A stretch of DNA of 63,241 nt, taken from Candidatus Faecousia intestinigallinarum (GTDB lineage: Bacteria > Bacillota > Clostridia > Oscillospirales > Oscillospiraceae). Position numbers and translations under genes: made by a program. Within the stretch, counting starts at the first letter, position 1. Every line of letters begins with the position of its first letter. The notes under the pieces were generated by a model. That model was not told the origin of the DNA. It ran no database searches and worked only from the letters and a program-made list of their open reading frames with translations. The stretch is from assembly GCA_018715805.1 (NCBI GenBank), contig DVKX01000080.1, positions 1-63,241 of the forward strand. The letters are read 5' to 3'. Below are positions 1 to 8,203 of this stretch, in pieces.

Positions 1-151
1 CAAGCAAGCAAAGGATAACTCTGCCCTTTTCTGTTGTCAACACCCAAAACTGCATAAAATTAAGAGGCGTATTCTGTCCTGATTTTTAACGGACGGGATA
101 TGCCTTTTTGCGTTTTTAAGCAGCAATACAAGGCGGAAAGGAAATGTAGCG

Positions 152-3100
152 ATGAAGAAAACGAAAAGATGGCTTGCGTGCCTGCTGGCGATGATGATGG
201 TGGTAACATACATACCCGTCGGCGCGCTGGCGGCGGAAGGCGATGAAACGCCCGTCTGCACCTGTGAAACCCTTTGTACCGAGGGGAACGTAAATACCGA
301 CTGCCCGGTATGCGGTTTGGAAGATGCAAACCGGAGCCAGTGTAAAGGGACAGCAGAACTTGCCTCTCCCTCTAATGCCACGGCGCTGTCCGTGGAGGAT
401 GTGCAAAAGCTCATCGACGCCCTGCCCACAGTGGACGAATTAAAGGCAATGGACACGGAAGGACAGCAGGCGGTCTATACCGCCCTGCAGGCGGCCTATG
501 ACGCATACGAGGCTCTGTCCGATGATGAAAAGCTGGAAGTCACTGGCGCGGATATCTTTGACACCCTCTTTGCCGTGTTCAATGGTATGACAGCGCCTTT
601 GGATAACAGCGGCTTTACTTATACCACCAGCGGGACCACGCAGATTTACACCGGCGGAAGTGGAGATACTCTCTCGCTCTCTGCAAGTGTTGATCTTGTC
701 GATGCTATATTTGCTGTAGAGGAGTCTCTGACCGTTACCAATCAGCTTAGCCTGAACGGTGTCAATGGGACTTTTCAAAGTGGCACAGTCGAAGCCGGAA
801 ATGTAACTCTTAGCGGGAGCAGCACGGTCCTAACGGTATCTGGAGGAACGCTGATCTCAAAAGGAACGGTTTCTTTGACTAACGGCGCTTCCTTAACAGT
901 ATCCGGAGGTGAACTGAACGCTGCCGGGAATGTTTCTTTATCTCAACAAGGTAATATAATAGTCTCTGGCGGCACTCTGAAAAGTACTGGTGATATTTCT
1001 TTACAGGATATAGCCACAATCAGTGGAGGTATCTTGGAGGCAAGTAGCCTCAAAACTAGCGCCACTGGCAGTAATACAACAACCTCCATCACCATCACCG
1101 GCGGCACCGTAAATATAAGCGGAGAGATTTCCAGCAGTTCGACTGGGTCAAATAGTTCAGCCAATGTGACAGTCAACGGCGACGCGGTAGTGTTTGCGAA
1201 CAGCATCACGAAGCAAAGCAATGGAGACGACGCTGCGCAGAATATTACCAGTTTTGACAAGGGAGTTGTCTTCATAAACAAGACGGGCACGGTCTACGGC
1301 GATGTGACTCTGCCCGGCGATCTTGAGATTCCCAGCGACTACACCCTCACCATTCCCCAGGGTGCCAAGCTCACGATCCCGGAGGGGGTGACCCTCACCA
1401 ACAACGGAAAAATTGAGGGGACAGGGACGCTTACAGGTGAAGGCGACCTTGTGAACACGGGAGAGGTCAATGTCACAAACAATTCGTTCGGGAACAGCAA
1501 GGCGGTCGGAGATTTCTTGATAACCGGCGCAGACAGCGGCTATTCCTACAGCAGTGGCGTGCTGACCGTCAACAACGGCGCGGATATCACCATTTCCATG
1601 AAAGATGGAGCCACCACCCCCACCAGCGACCGCATCGTGATCGCAAGCAGCGCCACGGCGTCCATCACCCTGGATGGGGTGTCGATCAGCACTGGGGCGA
1701 CAACAAGCGCGATTGACCTTTCTGCCAACTCCAACCTGACTTTGATTTTACCGGCAGACTCGGATAATAATCTGAAAATCAATAACTGGGTCTTAGAGGG
1801 GACAAATGCGGCTTGTATTCATGTGCCCTCTAGTACCAAGCTTACGATTCAGTGCGCTGAAAGCGGCGAGCATACTTGCTCGGATACCTCTTGCGGCAAA
1901 CTATCTGCCAGCGGCGACAGTCAAGGTGCAGGCATCGGCGGTAGCCAGGGCGAGGACTGCGGTACGGTTGTCATTGAAGGGGGCATTGTCAATGCCACCG
2001 GCGGTGACAGCGCCGCCGGCATTGGTGGTGGAAATAAAGGCAGCGGCGGTACCATCACCATAAACGGCGGGGTCGTGACCGCCACCGGGACAGCAGGCGG
2101 TGCAGGCATCGGCGGAGCGGGAGAAAACGGCACCGGCGGTAAGATCACGATTACCGGCGGGATCGTGACAGCCACTGGCGATGGCGGCGCTGCGGGCATC
2201 GGTGGGGGTTGGCACAGCGCCGGCGGTACGGTCATCATCACCGGCGGCGTTGTAACGGCCAAACTCGCCTCCGTCGAAGGCGGCGGCCAAGGCGCAGGCA
2301 TCGGCGGCGGAGCGGGTGCGGACAACGGCACATTCAAGACCAACATTGATGGCACCACCGGCAACGCCGTGATTTTTGCCAGCAGCAACCTTGAGGGGAA
2401 CGAGATTGGTGATGACTACGACACCTCCAACTGGAGCGGTGTGATCTTCCGGGGCAATGTGGGCGAGGTGCATGGCACTGTCACGCTGACTGATAGCTTT
2501 ACGATTCCCAGTGGTTATTTTCTCTTTATCCACAGCGGAGCCTCACTGACCATTCCGGACACACTGTCCATTACAAACAGCGGCCATATAATTATGGTAG
2601 ACGATGGAAAACTCATCTCAGCAGATAGAGTGAGCGGAGGCATTGTCCAGCAGAATTATACTGTAACCTTTGAAATGAATGGGGTTGGAACGCCCCTGCA
2701 ACCTTACTATGCCATTAGCGGCAATAAAATCTCCAGTGACTATAATAATCAGACCGCAGACGGATATACTTTCGGCGGTTGGTACAAGGACAAGGACTTC
2801 AAAACGCTCTGGAACTTTGACACGGATACTGTAACAGCCCTCGTGACGTTGTATGCCAAGTGGAAGGCTGACAGCCCCGATGCCAAAGCTGTGACTGTCA
2901 ACTATGCGGAAGAGACGATTTCTTTTGACAGCACACTGGAAGTAAATACATCGGAAACATTTGACGGTACTTCTATAAAGAACGGCGAATCCATTACGGA
3001 GTATATCCAAGACAGCGGGGCAACGCTTTACGTCCGGGTAAAAGCAGACGGCAGTATCGGCGCGAGTGATGCGGTAGGAGTTGTCATCCCTGCCCGCCCG

Positions 3101-3466
3101 GCAGCGCCTGCGGCCGTTCAAGGCGGCTATGAGAAGCTCACCGGCGTAACGGCGGCAATGCAATACAGCGCAGACGGCAAAACCTGGACGAACATCACCG
3201 GAACGGAAGTAACCGGGCTTACCGCCGGAACCTATCAGGTGCGCTATAAAGCAACCGACAGCGCCTTTGCAAGTCAAGCCCTTTCGGCAGAGGTGCTGGC
3301 AAAAGCTCCCGCCACCGAACCCACATCCCCCTCCACCGAACCCACATCCCCCGCCACCGGGGATAGCAGCAATTTGCTGCTGTGGATCAGCCTGCTGGTG
3401 GTATCTGCCGCCGGAGCGGCAGCGCTGGGTCTGTCCATGTGGAAGAGAAGGAAATTTGACCGTTAA
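152..3466 (+). CDS. Sortase-anchored Gly-rich repeat surface protein
   Basis: A 1104-residue secreted protein. It starts with a signal peptide (MKKTKRW, hydrophobic core, likely cleavage after GALA) and is followed by a short Cys-rich module around residues 36-64 (CTCETLC, CPVC). Residues about 170-430 and 560-760 carry beta-solenoid-like repeats of the type GTVTITGG and GAGIGGG. A Listeria-Bacteroides (InlB B-type) repeat ending in GYTFGGWYKDKDF and LYAKWKA lies near residues 830-910. The C-terminus has a short EPTSPxT duplication, then SPATGD, a hydrophobic helix and a KRRKF tail, which is a variant LPxTG sorting signal. The RBS is GGAAAGGAAATG just upstream. It probably sits on the cell wall and binds glycan or matrix, but the ligand is unknown. 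A strong terminator follows the stop. Confidence 0.88.
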   Translation: MKKTKRWLACLLAMMMVVTYIPVGALAAEGDETPVCTCETLCTEGNVNTDCPVCGLEDANRSQCKGTAELASPSNATALSVEDVQKLIDALPTVDELKAMDTEGQQAVYTALQAAYDAYEALSDDEKLEVTGADIFDTLFAVFNGMTAPLDNSGFTYTTSGTTQIYTGGSGDTLSLSASVDLVDAIFAVEESLTVTNQLSLNGVNGTFQSGTVEAGNVTLSGSSTVLTVSGGTLISKGTVSLTNGASLTVSGGELNAAGNVSLSQQGNIIVSGGTLKSTGDISLQDIATISGGILEASSLKTSATGSNTTTSITITGGTVNISGEISSSSTGSNSSANVTVNGDAVVFANSITKQSNGDDAAQNITSFDKGVVFINKTGTVYGDVTLPGDLEIPSDYTLTIPQGAKLTIPEGVTLTNNGKIEGTGTLTGEGDLVNTGEVNVTNNSFGNSKAVGDFLITGADSGYSYSSGVLTVNNGADITISMKDGATTPTSDRIVIASSATASITLDGVSISTGATTSAIDLSANSNLTLILPADSDNNLKINNWVLEGTNAACIHVPSSTKLTIQCAESGEHTCSDTSCGKLSASGDSQGAGIGGSQGEDCGTVVIEGGIVNATGGDSAAGIGGGNKGSGGTITINGGVVTATGTAGGAGIGGAGENGTGGKITITGGIVTATGDGGAAGIGGGWHSAGGTVIITGGVVTAKLASVEGGGQGAGIGGGAGADNGTFKTNIDGTTGNAVIFASSNLEGNEIGDDYDTSNWSGVIFRGNVGEVHGTVTLTDSFTIPSGYFLFIHSGASLTIPDTLSITNSGHIIMVDDGKLISADRVSGGIVQQNYTVTFEMNGVGTPLQPYYAISGNKISSDYNNQTADGYTFGGWYKDKDFKTLWNFDTDTVTALVTLYAKWKADSPDAKAVTVNYAEETISFDSTLEVNTSETFDGTSIKNGESITEYIQDSGATLYVRVKADGSIGASDAVGVVIPARPAAPAAVQGGYEKLTGVTAAMQYSADGKTWTNITGTEVTGLTAGTYQVRYKATDSAFASQALSAEVLAKAPATEPTSPSTEPTSPATGDSSNLLLWISLLVVSAAGAAALGLSMWKRRKFDR

Positions 3467-3484
3467 GTAAATAACACCCCAGCG

Positions 3485-3519
3485 CCGCGCGCCTCCCATT
3501 CTGGAGGCGCGCGGTTTTT
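3485..3519 (+). terminator. Intrinsic terminator of the surface protein gene
   Basis: A 12-bp GC-rich inverted repeat (3485-3496 and 3503-3514) has a 6-nt loop and is followed directly by TTTTT. It lies 19 nt past the stop codon. Confidence 0.9.
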
Positions 3520-3549
3520 CGGCGCATGGGCGCAATGTGCCATTTCCCC

Positions 3550-3578
3550 TTGCAATGGGGCGCGTTCGATACTATAAT
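3550..3578 (+). promoter_or_regulatory. Promoter of the acetyltransferase gene
   Basis: TTGCAA (3550-3555), a 17-nt spacer and TATAAT (3573-3578) match a housekeeping sigma-A promoter. It lies between the preceding terminator and the start codon at 3620. Confidence 0.7.
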
Positions 3579-3619
3579 GATAACGGCAAAAACAGGATCG
3601 AGAAAGGGAGAAATGCACC

Positions 3620-4237
3620 ATGACACAGCGTGAAAGAATGTTTGCCGGGAAACTCTACGACCCGTTTGCGGACGGTATGCCGGAGGAACGCACCCAAGCC
3701 CACCGGCTTTGCAAGCTGTATAATGACACCTTTGATACCGATGTGGAGCGGCGCAAGGCGCTGCTGGATCAGCTGATGCCCAACCGGGGGGAGAACGTCT
3801 ATCTGCAGGGGCCGATTTATTTTGATTTCGGCATACACACCTCCATGGGCAGAGACAGCTACGCCAATTTTAACCTGACGGTGCTGGACGAGGGCAAGGT
3901 GACCATTGGGGAGTCCGTATTCATTGGCCCCAATGTCTCCCTGCTGACGCCGATCCATCCCCTTTGCTATGAGGATCGCAACTCCTTCTTTAACGAGAAA
4001 ACCGGCGTGGTGACCAACCTGGAGTTTGCCGCGCCCATCACCATTGAGGACAACTGCTGGATCGCCGCAAACGTCACCATCTGCGGCGGCGTGACCATCG
4101 GGGCGGGGAGCGTCATTGGCGCGGGTTCTGTGGTCACCCGGGACATTCCACCCAACAGTTTGGCCGCCGGGAACCCCTGCCGGGTGATCCGCCAGATCAC
4201 CCAGGCAGACCGTCTGAAAGATCGAAGCGTGGACTGA
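3620..4237 (+). CDS. Maltose/galactoside O-acetyltransferase family protein
   Basis: A 205-residue protein of the Maa/LacA family, which transfers acetyl from acetyl-CoA to a sugar hydroxyl in the cytoplasm. The N-terminal Mac-type helical domain begins MTQRERMFAGKLYDP. Hexapeptide repeats of a left-handed beta helix follow (TIEDNCWIAANVTICGGVTI, GAGSVIGAGSVV), and PIHPLCYE carries the expected catalytic His. The ending AAGNPCRVIR is typical of the family. Length is normal. It is monocistronic, with its own promoter and a terminator shared with the convergent MFS gene. The sugar substrate cannot be told from sequence. Confidence 0.93.
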   Translation: MTQRERMFAGKLYDPFADGMPEERTQAHRLCKLYNDTFDTDVERRKALLDQLMPNRGENVYLQGPIYFDFGIHTSMGRDSYANFNLTVLDEGKVTIGESVFIGPNVSLLTPIHPLCYEDRNSFFNEKTGVVTNLEFAAPITIEDNCWIAANVTICGGVTIGAGSVIGAGSVVTRDIPPNSLAAGNPCRVIRQITQADRLKDRSVD

Positions 4238-4251
4238 AACTAGGAGGGATA

Positions 4252-4292
4252 AAAGCTCCCCGGTGCGGCCAAAAGCCGCGCCGGGGAGCTTT
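4252..4292. terminator. Bidirectional terminator between acetyltransferase and MFS genes
   Basis: An 18-bp inverted repeat (4252-4269 and 4275-4292, one G-U pair) with a 5-nt loop is flanked by A-rich and T-rich ends. It sits between two convergent genes and can serve both strands. Confidence 0.88.
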
Positions 4293-4309
4293 CTCCATGG
4301 TATCAATTT

Positions 4310-5485
4310 TTATTCCGCCGGCAGAGCGGCACGCCTTGCGATTGCCCGGTACGCCAATTCCAGGAAAACAAAGTTCATCGCCGCAAATATCAAGAGATAC
4401 GCCGGCATGATTCCAATTCCCACGTTTTGCTGGATAAAACCAAATACCGTGGGCATAAAGGTACTGCCGATATAGGCAAACGCCATTTGCAGGCCGATGA
4501 CCGAGGCGCTGTATTTTTTGCCAAAATTGGCCGGCGCCATATGCTGAATAGAGGGATAGATCGGCCCCATGCCGGTTCCAATCAACAGAAAGCCCATCAC
4601 GGCCGTGTAATATTGGGAGCCGGGAATCAACACCAGAAGGATGCCGAGAGTCTCCACGATAAGACCGGCTCGAATCAGCTTTCGGTCGCCGATCCGATTG
4701 GAGATAAAGCCTGCAATCAATCTGCCCAGCATCAGCCCGCCAAATATCAGGGAACCAAAGGAGGCGATCCATTCCTGGCTCAGCCCTTCCTTTGTTCCGG
4801 CAAAATAGCTGGATGTCCACAGGAAACAGGTGGCTTCCCCGGCACAGTAGGCAAAAAATGCAATCAGCGTCAGCACAACGCCGGGAACCTTCAGCGCGTC
4901 CATGATGCCGGCAGATTCCCCGGTATCCTCCTCCGTCTGACCGCCCGTCTTCCAAAGCGGCAGAGAGAGAATACATACGGCTAAAATTCCCATCTGTACA
5001 AAGGCGATCCATCGATAGCCTTCGTTCCAGCAAGCGTATTTCAGCGCAAGCGCCATAATATTGGGGCTGATGACCGCGCCCAAGCCATAGAAGCAGTGCA
5101 GAAAGTTCATGACCCGTGAGGAATAGTGGTTCGCCACATAATGGTTCAGGGCTGCATCCACGGAACCGGCTCCCAGCCCGTAGGGCAGTGCGAACAGGAA
5201 GAGCATCCAGTATTGACTGGAAAAGGAAAAACCAACCAGTCCCAGAACGGTGAGGGCAATGGATACCACCACGATCCATTTTGTTGCAAACTTCTGGATG
5301 AGTTTGGGGCTAATTAAAGACGATACAATCGTCATAAATGCGATCGTCATGGACACATACCCCGCATAGGAGGAGGGAACGCCCATGGCCGTCTGCATGA
5401 CAGGCCACGCAGACCCCAGCAGAGAATCCGGAAGCCCCAGACTCACAAAAGCCAGATAGATAACGGCCAGTAATAAAGAACCCAT
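4310..5485 (-). CDS. MFS transporter (FucP/YbjJ-like)
   Basis: A 391-residue protein with about 12 hydrophobic segments, spread as expected for a major facilitator permease. The N-terminus MGSLLLAVIYLAFVSLGLPDSLLGSAWP and the conserved loop GGLMLGRLIAG resemble the FucP/YbjJ-type branch. It is the last gene of the minus-strand operon led by a MarR regulator. Its start lies 5 nt after the stop of the radical SAM gene, so the two should be co-translated or co-transcribed. Substrate is unknown; export of a compound sensed by the MarR protein is a reasonable guess. Confidence 0.9.
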   Translation of the reverse strand: MGSLLLAVIYLAFVSLGLPDSLLGSAWPVMQTAMGVPSSYAGYVSMTIAFMTIVSSLISPKLIQKFATKWIVVVSIALTVLGLVGFSFSSQYWMLFLFALPYGLGAGSVDAALNHYVANHYSSRVMNFLHCFYGLGAVISPNIMALALKYACWNEGYRWIAFVQMGILAVCILSLPLWKTGGQTEEDTGESAGIMDALKVPGVVLTLIAFFAYCAGEATCFLWTSSYFAGTKEGLSQEWIASFGSLIFGGLMLGRLIAGFISNRIGDRKLIRAGLIVETLGILLVLIPGSQYYTAVMGFLLIGTGMGPIYPSIQHMAPANFGKKYSASVIGLQMAFAYIGSTFMPTVFGFIQQNVGIGIMPAYLLIFAAMNFVFLELAYRAIARRAALPAE

Positions 5486-5490
5486 GGCAT

Positions 5491-6378
5491 TTATACTCCT
5501 TTTCCCGCGCTTTTCTTAATTTTTTCGTGATAGAAATAATTCACGATCACAGGCGGCGCATCAAAAGGCCGCTGCATACTGTCATCGTTCACCACATAGT
5601 CAAGGCCGATCTCTGTGGAATAGGCTTTTAATTCTGCGTCCAGCAGCTCCCAATAGCTGCGATTGCCTCGATTATAAATATCCTGATACAGTGGCAGCAA
5701 AGCAGGATATTTCTCTTTGATATAATCCATAATGACCGCTTTATAGCTGCCACGCAGATTTAGATTTTCAAGCCAGATTAAGTTGCACAGCGCCTTCGCC
5801 CTTTGAATGATCGCTTTTACGTCGGTGATACCGGGGAATATAGGGGAGACGAAGCAGGTGGTGCGAATCCCTGCCCGGTGGAACGCCTCCATAGCCGCAA
5901 GCCGGCGCGCAATGCTGACAGCGTTGTCCATATCCTGTTTGAAATTCTCGTCCAGCGTATTGACCGACCAGGAAACCCGGGCGTCCGGGAAGGTTTTTAT
6001 CAAATCCAGGTCGCGCAGAATCAGATCGCTTTTGGTGGCGATGCTGAGTTTTACGCCGCTGCCCTGCAGCTGCTCCAGCAAAGCGCGGGTGCGCCCGTAA
6101 ATTTCCTCCTGCGGCAGATAGGGGTCTGTGACGGAGCCGATAAACAGTTCCTTGCCCGCATATTTTCGAGGGTTCTTGATCTCCGGCCAGAGTTTCACAT
6201 CCAAAAAGGTTCCCCATGGTTCGGTGTGACCGGTAAACCGCTTCATAAAGGAGGCGTAGCAATACCGGCAGCCGTGGGTACAGCCCACATAAGGATTGAC
6301 CGAGTATTCGCATACCGGCAGATTGGACTTGGATAGGATGCTTTTCACTTCAATTGCTTGAATGATTGGAGATTGCAT
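5491..6378 (-). CDS. SPL family radical SAM protein
   Basis: A 295-residue protein with the motif CTHGCRYCYA near residues 33-42, the CxxxCxxC signature that holds the 4Fe-4S cluster and SAM. Downstream blocks (ELFIGSVTDPYLPQE, SIATKSDLILRDLDLI, VSPIFPGITD) match the spore-photoproduct-lyase-like radical SAM group often annotated as a DNA repair photolyase. It is shorter than true SplB and no DNA lesion role can be shown. It sits between a nitroreductase-like fragment and the MFS gene in one operon, which suggests a small-molecule or metabolic function. Confidence 0.88.
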   Translation of the reverse strand: MQSPIIQAIEVKSILSKSNLPVCEYSVNPYVGCTHGCRYCYASFMKRFTGHTEPWGTFLDVKLWPEIKNPRKYAGKELFIGSVTDPYLPQEEIYGRTRALLEQLQGSGVKLSIATKSDLILRDLDLIKTFPDARVSWSVNTLDENFKQDMDNAVSIARRLAAMEAFHRAGIRTTCFVSPIFPGITDVKAIIQRAKALCNLIWLENLNLRGSYKAVIMDYIKEKYPALLPLYQDIYNRGNRSYWELLDAELKAYSTEIGLDYVVNDDSMQRPFDAPPVIVNYFYHEKIKKSAGKGV

Positions 6379-6380
6379 AC

Positions 6381-6593
6381 TTACCAGCCTCCCATGTGGA
6401 TATGTCCGTCCGGGTTACTGCTATACTGCTCTAAAACCAGCGCGTCCTCCTTCGGGTACCCTACGCCGATAAAGCATGGCGTCATCCAGCCCTGCGGTAC
6501 TCCCAGTGTACTCAGTACAACATCGTGTTCTTTGTTCAGCGGAATCCGCAGCGAGTAGCCTAAGCCCTCATTGATAACAGCGTTAAATTCCAT
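6381..6593 (-). CDS. Nitroreductase C-terminal fragment
   Basis: A 70-residue ORF. I chose the ATG at 6593 because AAAGGAGAA lies 9 nt upstream; the ATG overlaps the end of the DUF1848 gene. Its sequence (GLGYSLRIPLNKE, GVPQGWMTPCFIGVGYPKED, HIHMGGW) looks like the last third of a nitroreductase-fold flavoprotein. The FMN-binding N-terminal two thirds are absent. It may be a remnant of a deleted gene that still has a good RBS, or a stand-alone partner domain. It is co-directional and tightly packed with its neighbours, so it is probably transcribed. A catalytic role on its own is unlikely. Confidence 0.6.
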   Translation of the reverse strand: MEFNAVINEGLGYSLRIPLNKEHDVVLSTLGVPQGWMTPCFIGVGYPKEDALVLEQYSSNPDGHIHMGGW

Positions 6594-7518
6594 TTTGCCT
6601 GTTCTCCTTTGCAAGAAAGCTTCTCTGTACGCCCTGGGTTACAATGTCTGCCGGCTGCAATTCTCCCAGCAAAAGGGGAGACGACGGATTGTGCAGATGG
6701 TAGTTTTCCACTGCCTTGCGCGGGTTTTTATTTGCGTAGCAGTATTTGCAGCCGTTCATACAGGTATCGTATGCGCCAATATCGCGGCTCTCGATACAGT
6801 GGCATCCCTGCCGCATCCCCTTGTGCTTCAAATCCTTGAAGACGACGCCGTTTGCCTGGCCAAGAATGTCCAGGGTCATGCAGCCCGAGGGATGGACGCC
6901 ATAGCGGGAGTAATCCCCGTTGGTACCGCAGGTCTGAAGATGGAACCCATATTTCTTTGCGATCTCGCCAAGCCCCTTGGCAAGGCGCTCTTTATCCTGC
7001 TGGGTCAGCGGAATTAGCTCCGGCATATTCACTTCCAATTTTTTATACATCTCTACAAAACTGAAAATGCAGCGGTCAATATAGGGGGCGAGAGCAGCGG
7101 CCATTTCTTCAAAGATTTTCAAATGCGCTTCAACAGTGTATGTTTCCGTGAGCAGAACGGGGTCATACCGCCAGGCAATGCGCTCCTTTCCCACCTGCCG
7201 GGACAGAGCGATCAGCGTATCTATGCTCTCCGCGATAGACGGTACGCCCGGCTCAATCTCCTTTCCGTAGGCGGTGATGGTGTAATGAAAATAGGTGTGG
7301 AACAGATCGGTGATCTCGTGGAGCCGGGGCAGAATTGGCTTGTAGTTTTTGGAGCAGAACACGACGCAGTCCACCACATCCGGCGTCAGCGCGTAGCGCG
7401 TTACCTTGTTGGGAAACAGCGGATTGCGGGAGAGCACAAACCCCTCGCGAAACCGGTTCAGGAGCCATTGGGTATAGTATTGAACGGTATCCGTTCTGCC
7501 GCCTGTGTTGATAATCAT
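6583..7518 (-). CDS. DUF1848 family protein
   Basis: A 311-residue protein recognised as DUF1848 from the start MIINTGGRTDTVQYY, the block VVFCSKNYKPILPRL, and the C-terminal Cys cluster CMNGCKYCYANKN, which resembles a radical-SAM-type CxxxCxxC site placed unusually near the C-terminus. The biochemical role is unknown. The ATG overlaps the stop of the marR gene by ATGA, so translation is coupled. The family is known from anaerobes and often sits near radical SAM genes, as here. Confidence 0.88.
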   Translation of the reverse strand: MIINTGGRTDTVQYYTQWLLNRFREGFVLSRNPLFPNKVTRYALTPDVVDCVVFCSKNYKPILPRLHEITDLFHTYFHYTITAYGKEIEPGVPSIAESIDTLIALSRQVGKERIAWRYDPVLLTETYTVEAHLKIFEEMAAALAPYIDRCIFSFVEMYKKLEVNMPELIPLTQQDKERLAKGLGEIAKKYGFHLQTCGTNGDYSRYGVHPSGCMTLDILGQANGVVFKDLKHKGMRQGCHCIESRDIGAYDTCMNGCKYCYANKNPRKAVENYHLHNPSSPLLLGELQPADIVTQGVQRSFLAKENRQNGI

Positions 7519-7976
7519 AATTGTGTTCCTCCGATTTCTTGAAATTTGCGTTTCATATGGTTGGAAAACAGCGTTGTAATCCGCACAAGCTCCGCCATTT
7601 CCCCTTCCGGCAGCGCGCGCATGGCGTCAATTTCCGCCTCTGCGGCGGGGGGAATGATTTGCGCTGTGTATTGGATGCCTGCGTCGGTCAGGCGGATAAT
7701 TTTATTGCGCCGGTCATCTTCCGACTCGGTCAGGGACAGATACCCCCGCTTGAGAAACTTTTTAATAATGGCGCTGATGGTCTGCTTAGTGGCGGATAGA
7801 CGCTGGCAGATATCCGATTGCAGACAGCCCTCCGGGGAAAACCAGATAATGTCCAATACGAATAGTTCTTTTGCGGTCAGTCCGTGCCGTCTGGCGTACA
7901 GCTCGTATACGGCGAATTGCGCGTCTCTCAATTTGCAGTATTCGTTCACATATGTTCTTATCTGCTCCCGTTCCAT
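7515..7976 (-). CDS. MarR family transcriptional regulator
   Basis: A 153-residue winged-helix repressor. I chose the ATG at 7976, not the more upstream ATG of the open frame, because TAGGAGGCG lies just before it. The recognition helix region LQSDICQRLSATKQTISAIIKKFLKRGYL and the wing ESEDDRRNKIIRLTDAG are typical of MarR. It is the first gene of an operon with DUF1848, a nitroreductase fragment, a radical SAM protein and an MFS permease, and it likely represses that operon. Two direct repeats ATATTTGA (7992-7999, 8007-8014) lie between promoter and RBS and could be its site. Confidence 0.92.
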   Translation of the reverse strand: MEREQIRTYVNEYCKLRDAQFAVYELYARRHGLTAKELFVLDIIWFSPEGCLQSDICQRLSATKQTISAIIKKFLKRGYLSLTESEDDRRNKIIRLTDAGIQYTAQIIPPAAEAEIDAMRALPEGEMAELVRITTLFSNHMKRKFQEIGGTQL

Positions 7977-7991
7977 AAAACGCCTCCTAAA

Positions 7992-8047
7992 ATATTTGAT
8001 AGTCTGATATTTGACCATAGGATAACACAAAGAAGAAAGGCTGTCAA
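7992..8047 (-). promoter_or_regulatory. Promoter and possible operator of the marR operon
   Basis: On the minus strand TTGACA (8042-8047), a 17-nt spacer and TATCCT (8019-8024) form a promoter. Just downstream are two copies of the octamer ATATTTGA (plus-strand sense) 15 nt apart, close to the transcription start, which is a plausible autoregulatory operator. Confidence 0.72.
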
Positions 8048-8119
8048 GACATTTTTCCAAACGCCGGAAAAATTTATATTATACAGCGTTTTACTGCCCG
8101 CCGTGGAGAATGCCGATGG

Positions 8120-8154
8120 AAAAAAGACGCGGAGCAAGTTTTCTGCTCCGCGTC
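8120..8154 (-). terminator. Terminator of the dapABF operon
   Basis: An 11-bp inverted repeat (8126-8136 and 8144-8154) has a 7-nt loop and is followed by TTTTTT on the minus strand. It lies about 50 nt after the dapF stop. Confidence 0.9.
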
Positions 8155-8203
8155 TTCGAATACTTTCCGGGTTATCCGCTGAGCCGCGCATCGCTGCGCT
8201 TTC

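Noticed and set aside
34-60. Promoter before the surface protein gene (TTGTCA ... TAAAAT)
   Set aside because: The spacer is only 15 nt and the leader context is weak.
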